Part shown: in pieces, positions 42,304 through 44,519 of the stretch
Position numbering within the stretch: the first letter of the stretch is position 1
Layout: each line of letters begins with the position of its first letter
Origin: Holdemanella hominis
Lineage (GTDB): Bacteria; Bacillota_I; Bacilli_A; Erysipelotrichales; Erysipelotrichaceae
Direction: 5' to 3'
Length of the DNA stretch: 44,519 nt
NCBI RefSeq assembly: GCF_014306155.1
Contig: NZ_JACRWH010000012.1
Span: forward strand, 1-44,519
Notes under the pieces: model-generated
What the model saw: the letters and a program-made list of their open reading frames with translations, nothing else
Told to the model about the DNA's origin: nothing
Databases searched by the model: none
Translations under genes and position numbers: made by a program

Positions 42304-42304
42304 T

Positions 42305-43600
42305 ATGGCAGGCAAGATAAAGGCAATGTGGACGAATAAGGATATCCGCAATAGGATTCTATTCACCCTATTTGCCTTTCTTGTCTATCGTTTGGGATCA
42401 GCCATTACTGTACCTGATGTAAATACAACAGATTTAGTAAATGGTCTTGGGGAAAACTCATTGTTCGCAATGTTAAATCTATTAGGAGGTGGAGGACTTG
42501 AACAGTTCTCTGTCTTCGCTTTAGGAGTTACTCCCTATATCACAGCTTCTATCATTATTCAGTTATTAAGTATGGACGTTATTCCTCACTTAACAGAGTT
42601 GAGTAAAGCAGGGGCTAATGGTCGTAAAACATTAGACAAGTACACAAGATATCTTGCGGTCGTGTTTGCCTTTGTGCAATCATTCTCATTAGTATATGGT
42701 TTTTCAAAAGCATATACAGGTTTGATTGTCGGCGGTGTTACAATCAGTAAGATTTTATATATTGCAACAATATTTGCAGCAGGAAGCATGTTTTTAGTGT
42801 GGATTGGAGACCAAATTTCCATGAAAGGTATTGGAAATGGTATTTCCATGGTAATTATGGCTGGTATTGTTGGGCGTATGCCGCAACAATTCTCTAGTGC
42901 ATGGTCAAGCTTAATTTCAGGTGAGTCTGCGCCTTCCTATGGAGCTTGGTTATTTGCTGCGTATATATTAATATACTTATTAATTATTATCTTTGTTACG
43001 TTGATTAATACAGCGGAAAGAAGAATTCCAATTCAATATACATCAAGTTCAATTTCATTGAGTAAACCAAGTGAAGCAAACTACTTGCCATTGAAAGTCA
43101 ATTCAGCAAGTGTTATTCCGGTCATCTTTGCTAGTTCATTGATGATGGCACCAATTCAAATTGCATCATTCTTTCCATCAAATGATTTCATTAAAGAAAT
43201 GCAAAAATGGTTAGGATTGCAAACATGGTATTCACTTGTAATTTATGTATTATTGATTTTATTCTTTACATTCTTCTATACGAAGATGCAAATTAATCCA
43301 GAAAAAGTTGCTGAAAACTTGGGTAAATCCGGATCATATATTCCTAGTGTTCGACCAGGTTCGGAAACAAAAGACTATATTAACCGAGTTTTATCAAGAA
43401 TTACAGTATTAGGATCTGTTGCTTTAGCATTTATTGCTGTTATGCCACATGTCATGCCATTAATTTGGCCTGATCTTCCAAGCTCAATGGCTTTGGGTGG
43501 AACAGGAATGATTATCGTTGTTGGTGTTGCTATTGAAACAGTACGTCAAGTACAAGGATTGATTACTCAAAAATCTTACAAGAAATATTACGAAGACTAA
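42305..43600 (+). CDS. secY: protein translocase subunit SecY
   Basis: SecY is the channel of the Sec system, ten membrane helices in 431 residues. Clear segments are YRLGSAITVPDVNTTDLVN at the N-terminus, TPYITASIIIQLL in helix 2 and VTLINTAERRIPIQY before helix 6. It starts two bases after the rplO stop with GAGGT inside rplO, as usual at the end of spc operons. Confidence 0.98.
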   Translation: MAGKIKAMWTNKDIRNRILFTLFAFLVYRLGSAITVPDVNTTDLVNGLGENSLFAMLNLLGGGGLEQFSVFALGVTPYITASIIIQLLSMDVIPHLTELSKAGANGRKTLDKYTRYLAVVFAFVQSFSLVYGFSKAYTGLIVGGVTISKILYIATIFAAGSMFLVWIGDQISMKGIGNGISMVIMAGIVGRMPQQFSSAWSSLISGESAPSYGAWLFAAYILIYLLIIIFVTLINTAERRIPIQYTSSSISLSKPSEANYLPLKVNSASVIPVIFASSLMMAPIQIASFFPSNDFIKEMQKWLGLQTWYSLVIYVLLILFFTFFYTKMQINPEKVAENLGKSGSYIPSVRPGSETKDYINRVLSRITVLGSVALAFIAVMPHVMPLIWPDLPSSMALGGTGMIIVVGVAIETVRQVQGLITQKSYKKYYED

Positions 43601-43619
43601 GATCTTCAGGAGAATAGAT

Positions 43620-44270
43620 ATGAATATATTTATTATGGGAGCTCCTGGTTCTGGTAAGGGAACATTCTCTACTAAGATCAAAGAAGAATTCAATTTGAAT
43701 CATATTTCTACAGGAGATATTTTCCGTGCAAATATTGCTGGTGGAACTGAATTGGGTCTACAAGCAAAAGCATATTCTGAAAAAGGTTTATTAGTACCTG
43801 ATGAAATTACAAACAAAATGGTTAAGGATTACTTAAACACTTTGGAAGATAAAAAGAACGGATATTTATTAGATGGATATCCAAGAACTTTGGCTCAGGC
43901 AAAAGCTTTTGAAGAAATGACTAATGGAACAGATTTAGCAGTTGAAAAAATTGTTTATATGGATGTTCCATTTGACGAATTAACTCGTCGTATTACAGGT
44001 CGTCGTACTTGTAAAAATTGTGGAGAAATCTACAACATCTATTCAAAACCAGCAAAACTTGATGGTGTATGTGATGTTTGCGGTGGTGAATTAACACAAC
44101 GTAAAGATGACAACGAAGAAAGCTTAAAGGTTCGTTTAGATGAATATGCAAAGAATACTGAACCAGTAATCGCATATTATGAAGAAAAAAATATGGTTTC
44201 AAAAATTGATGCGTCAAAATCTATGGAAGAAATTTGGCCAGAATTAAAAGAAGCCTTGAAAAACAAGTAA
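43620..44270 (+). CDS. adk: adenylate kinase, zinc-LID form
   Basis: Adk balances AMP, ADP and ATP. The 216 residues have the P-loop GAPGSGKGT (8-16), DGYPRTLAQA and a long LID with four zinc-binding cysteines: Cys131, Cys134, Cys151 and Cys154. CAGGAGA precedes the start. In most relatives map and infA follow; here adk ends in a hairpin and rpmJ is next. Confidence 0.98.
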   Translation: MNIFIMGAPGSGKGTFSTKIKEEFNLNHISTGDIFRANIAGGTELGLQAKAYSEKGLLVPDEITNKMVKDYLNTLEDKKNGYLLDGYPRTLAQAKAFEEMTNGTDLAVEKIVYMDVPFDELTRRITGRRTCKNCGEIYNIYSKPAKLDGVCDVCGGELTQRKDDNEESLKVRLDEYAKNTEPVIAYYEEKNMVSKIDASKSMEEIWPELKEALKNK

Positions 44271-44302
44271 GTTGCGCTTATAATATATAAGCGCAACTTT
44301 GC
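44270..44302 (+). terminator. hairpin after adk
   Basis: AGTTGCGCTTATA (44270-44282) and TATAAGCGCAACT (44286-44298) make a perfect 13-bp stem that begins at the last base of the adk stop. Only TTTGCTT follows, so it may be a leaky terminator or an RNA processing site. Confidence 0.65.
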
Positions 44303-44332
44303 TTGCGATTTATACATTCACGTTTCTGTTAA

Positions 44333-44396
44333 AATCCGCATGTACACATACGCATTTTAGCAGGGCCATTAAAATACGTGAATCATTACGTAGGAG
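44333..44396 (+). promoter_or_regulatory. structured spacer before rpmJ
   Basis: TAAAATCCGCATGT (44334-44347) and ACATACGCATTTTA (44350-44363) can form a long stem with two mismatches, and ACGTGAAT with ATTACGT forms a second one. This non-coding stretch lies where map and infA would be. It may be a leader of the next transcript. Confidence 0.35.
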
Positions 44397-44404
44397 GAAG
44401 AAAG

Positions 44405-44519
44405 ATGAAAGTAAGACCATCTGTTAAACCAATCTGCGACAAGTGTCGAGTAATTCGACGCAAAGGACGTGTGATGGTAATTTGTGAAAACCCAAAACAC
44501 AAACAGAGACAAGGAAACT
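44405..44519 (+). CDS. rpmJ: 50S ribosomal protein L36, 3' end at window edge
   Basis: L36 is the smallest 50S protein. The start MKVRPSVKPICDKC and the later VMVICENPKHKQRQG are typical, with zinc ligands Cys11, Cys14, Cys27 and His32. Thirty-eight codons are visible without a stop, while most L36 proteins have 37 residues, so it probably ends at once outside the window. TAGGAGGAAG precedes the ATG. Confidence 0.95.
   Translation, partial: MKVRPSVKPICDKCRVIRRKGRVMVICENPKHKQRQGN

Noticed and set aside
1..44519. CRISPR arrays and tRNA genes
   Set aside because: No regularly spaced repeats and no tRNA-like cloverleaf with a T-loop GGTTCRANYC pattern were seen by eye on either strand.

Overview
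The window is a stretch of low-GC Gram-positive chromosome using the standard genetic code: TGA ends jetC, folC and the oxidoreductase gene, while Trp is TGG. Strong Shine-Dalgarno sites, the pfkA-pyk pair, THF and M-box riboswitches, a zinc-type S14, and an S10-spc cluster lacking rpmD point to Bacillota near the Mollicutes. Class Erysipelotrichia is my best inference; the species cannot be read from the sequence.

Layout. Positions 1-172 are the end of an rRNA operon (5S) and its terminator. Positions 283-2806 hold a glycolytic pair (pfkA, pyk) behind a cre-like site. Positions 2826-6789 (minus) hold an FtsX-type ABC exporter, divergent from two tandem DegV/FakB-like fatty-acid-binding genes (6881-8601). 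An IS200-type element (about 8641-9434), whose transposase carries an in-frame stop, lies directly in front of a complete type II Wadjet (JetABCD) plasmid-defence operon (9464-17346). Ung and FolC follow, divergent from each other, then a MarR regulator with a flavin reductase-rubredoxin protein. A folate ECF S component (folT) under a THF riboswitch, an orphan peptide-binding lipoprotein, Pta, and MgtE under an M-box riboswitch follow.

Positions 25846-32978 are accessory and partly decayed. They hold a frameshifted LysR gene, a broken azlC beside an intact azlD, a methyltransferase, an SGNH hydrolase, a Gfo/Idh/MocA oxidoreductase coupled to a membrane-anchored GH25 lysozyme, an ORF with a stop at codon 10, and a prolyl-aminopeptidase-like hydrolase. 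From 33168 to the end runs the ribosomal protein operon rpsJ to adk, then the start of rpmJ. It has its own promoter and structured leader, lacks rpmD between rpsE and rplO, and lacks map and infA between adk and rpmJ.

The most informative observations are regulatory. The folT promoter is a perfect consensus whose -35 box sits in the loop of the neighbouring gene's terminator, and its riboswitch appears to act by hiding the Shine-Dalgarno. jetA and folC look leaderless. A cluster of GTAAA/TTTAC palindromes covers the lipoprotein promoter. A strong Shine-Dalgarno starts an out-of-frame upstream ORF in the mgtE leader. The core of the rpsJ leader hairpin is repeated (19 of 22 bases) about 180 bp upstream, before the promoter. 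I see no wholly new multi-gene system; the defence operon belongs to a described class. All structure and family calls were made by eye, without database searches.
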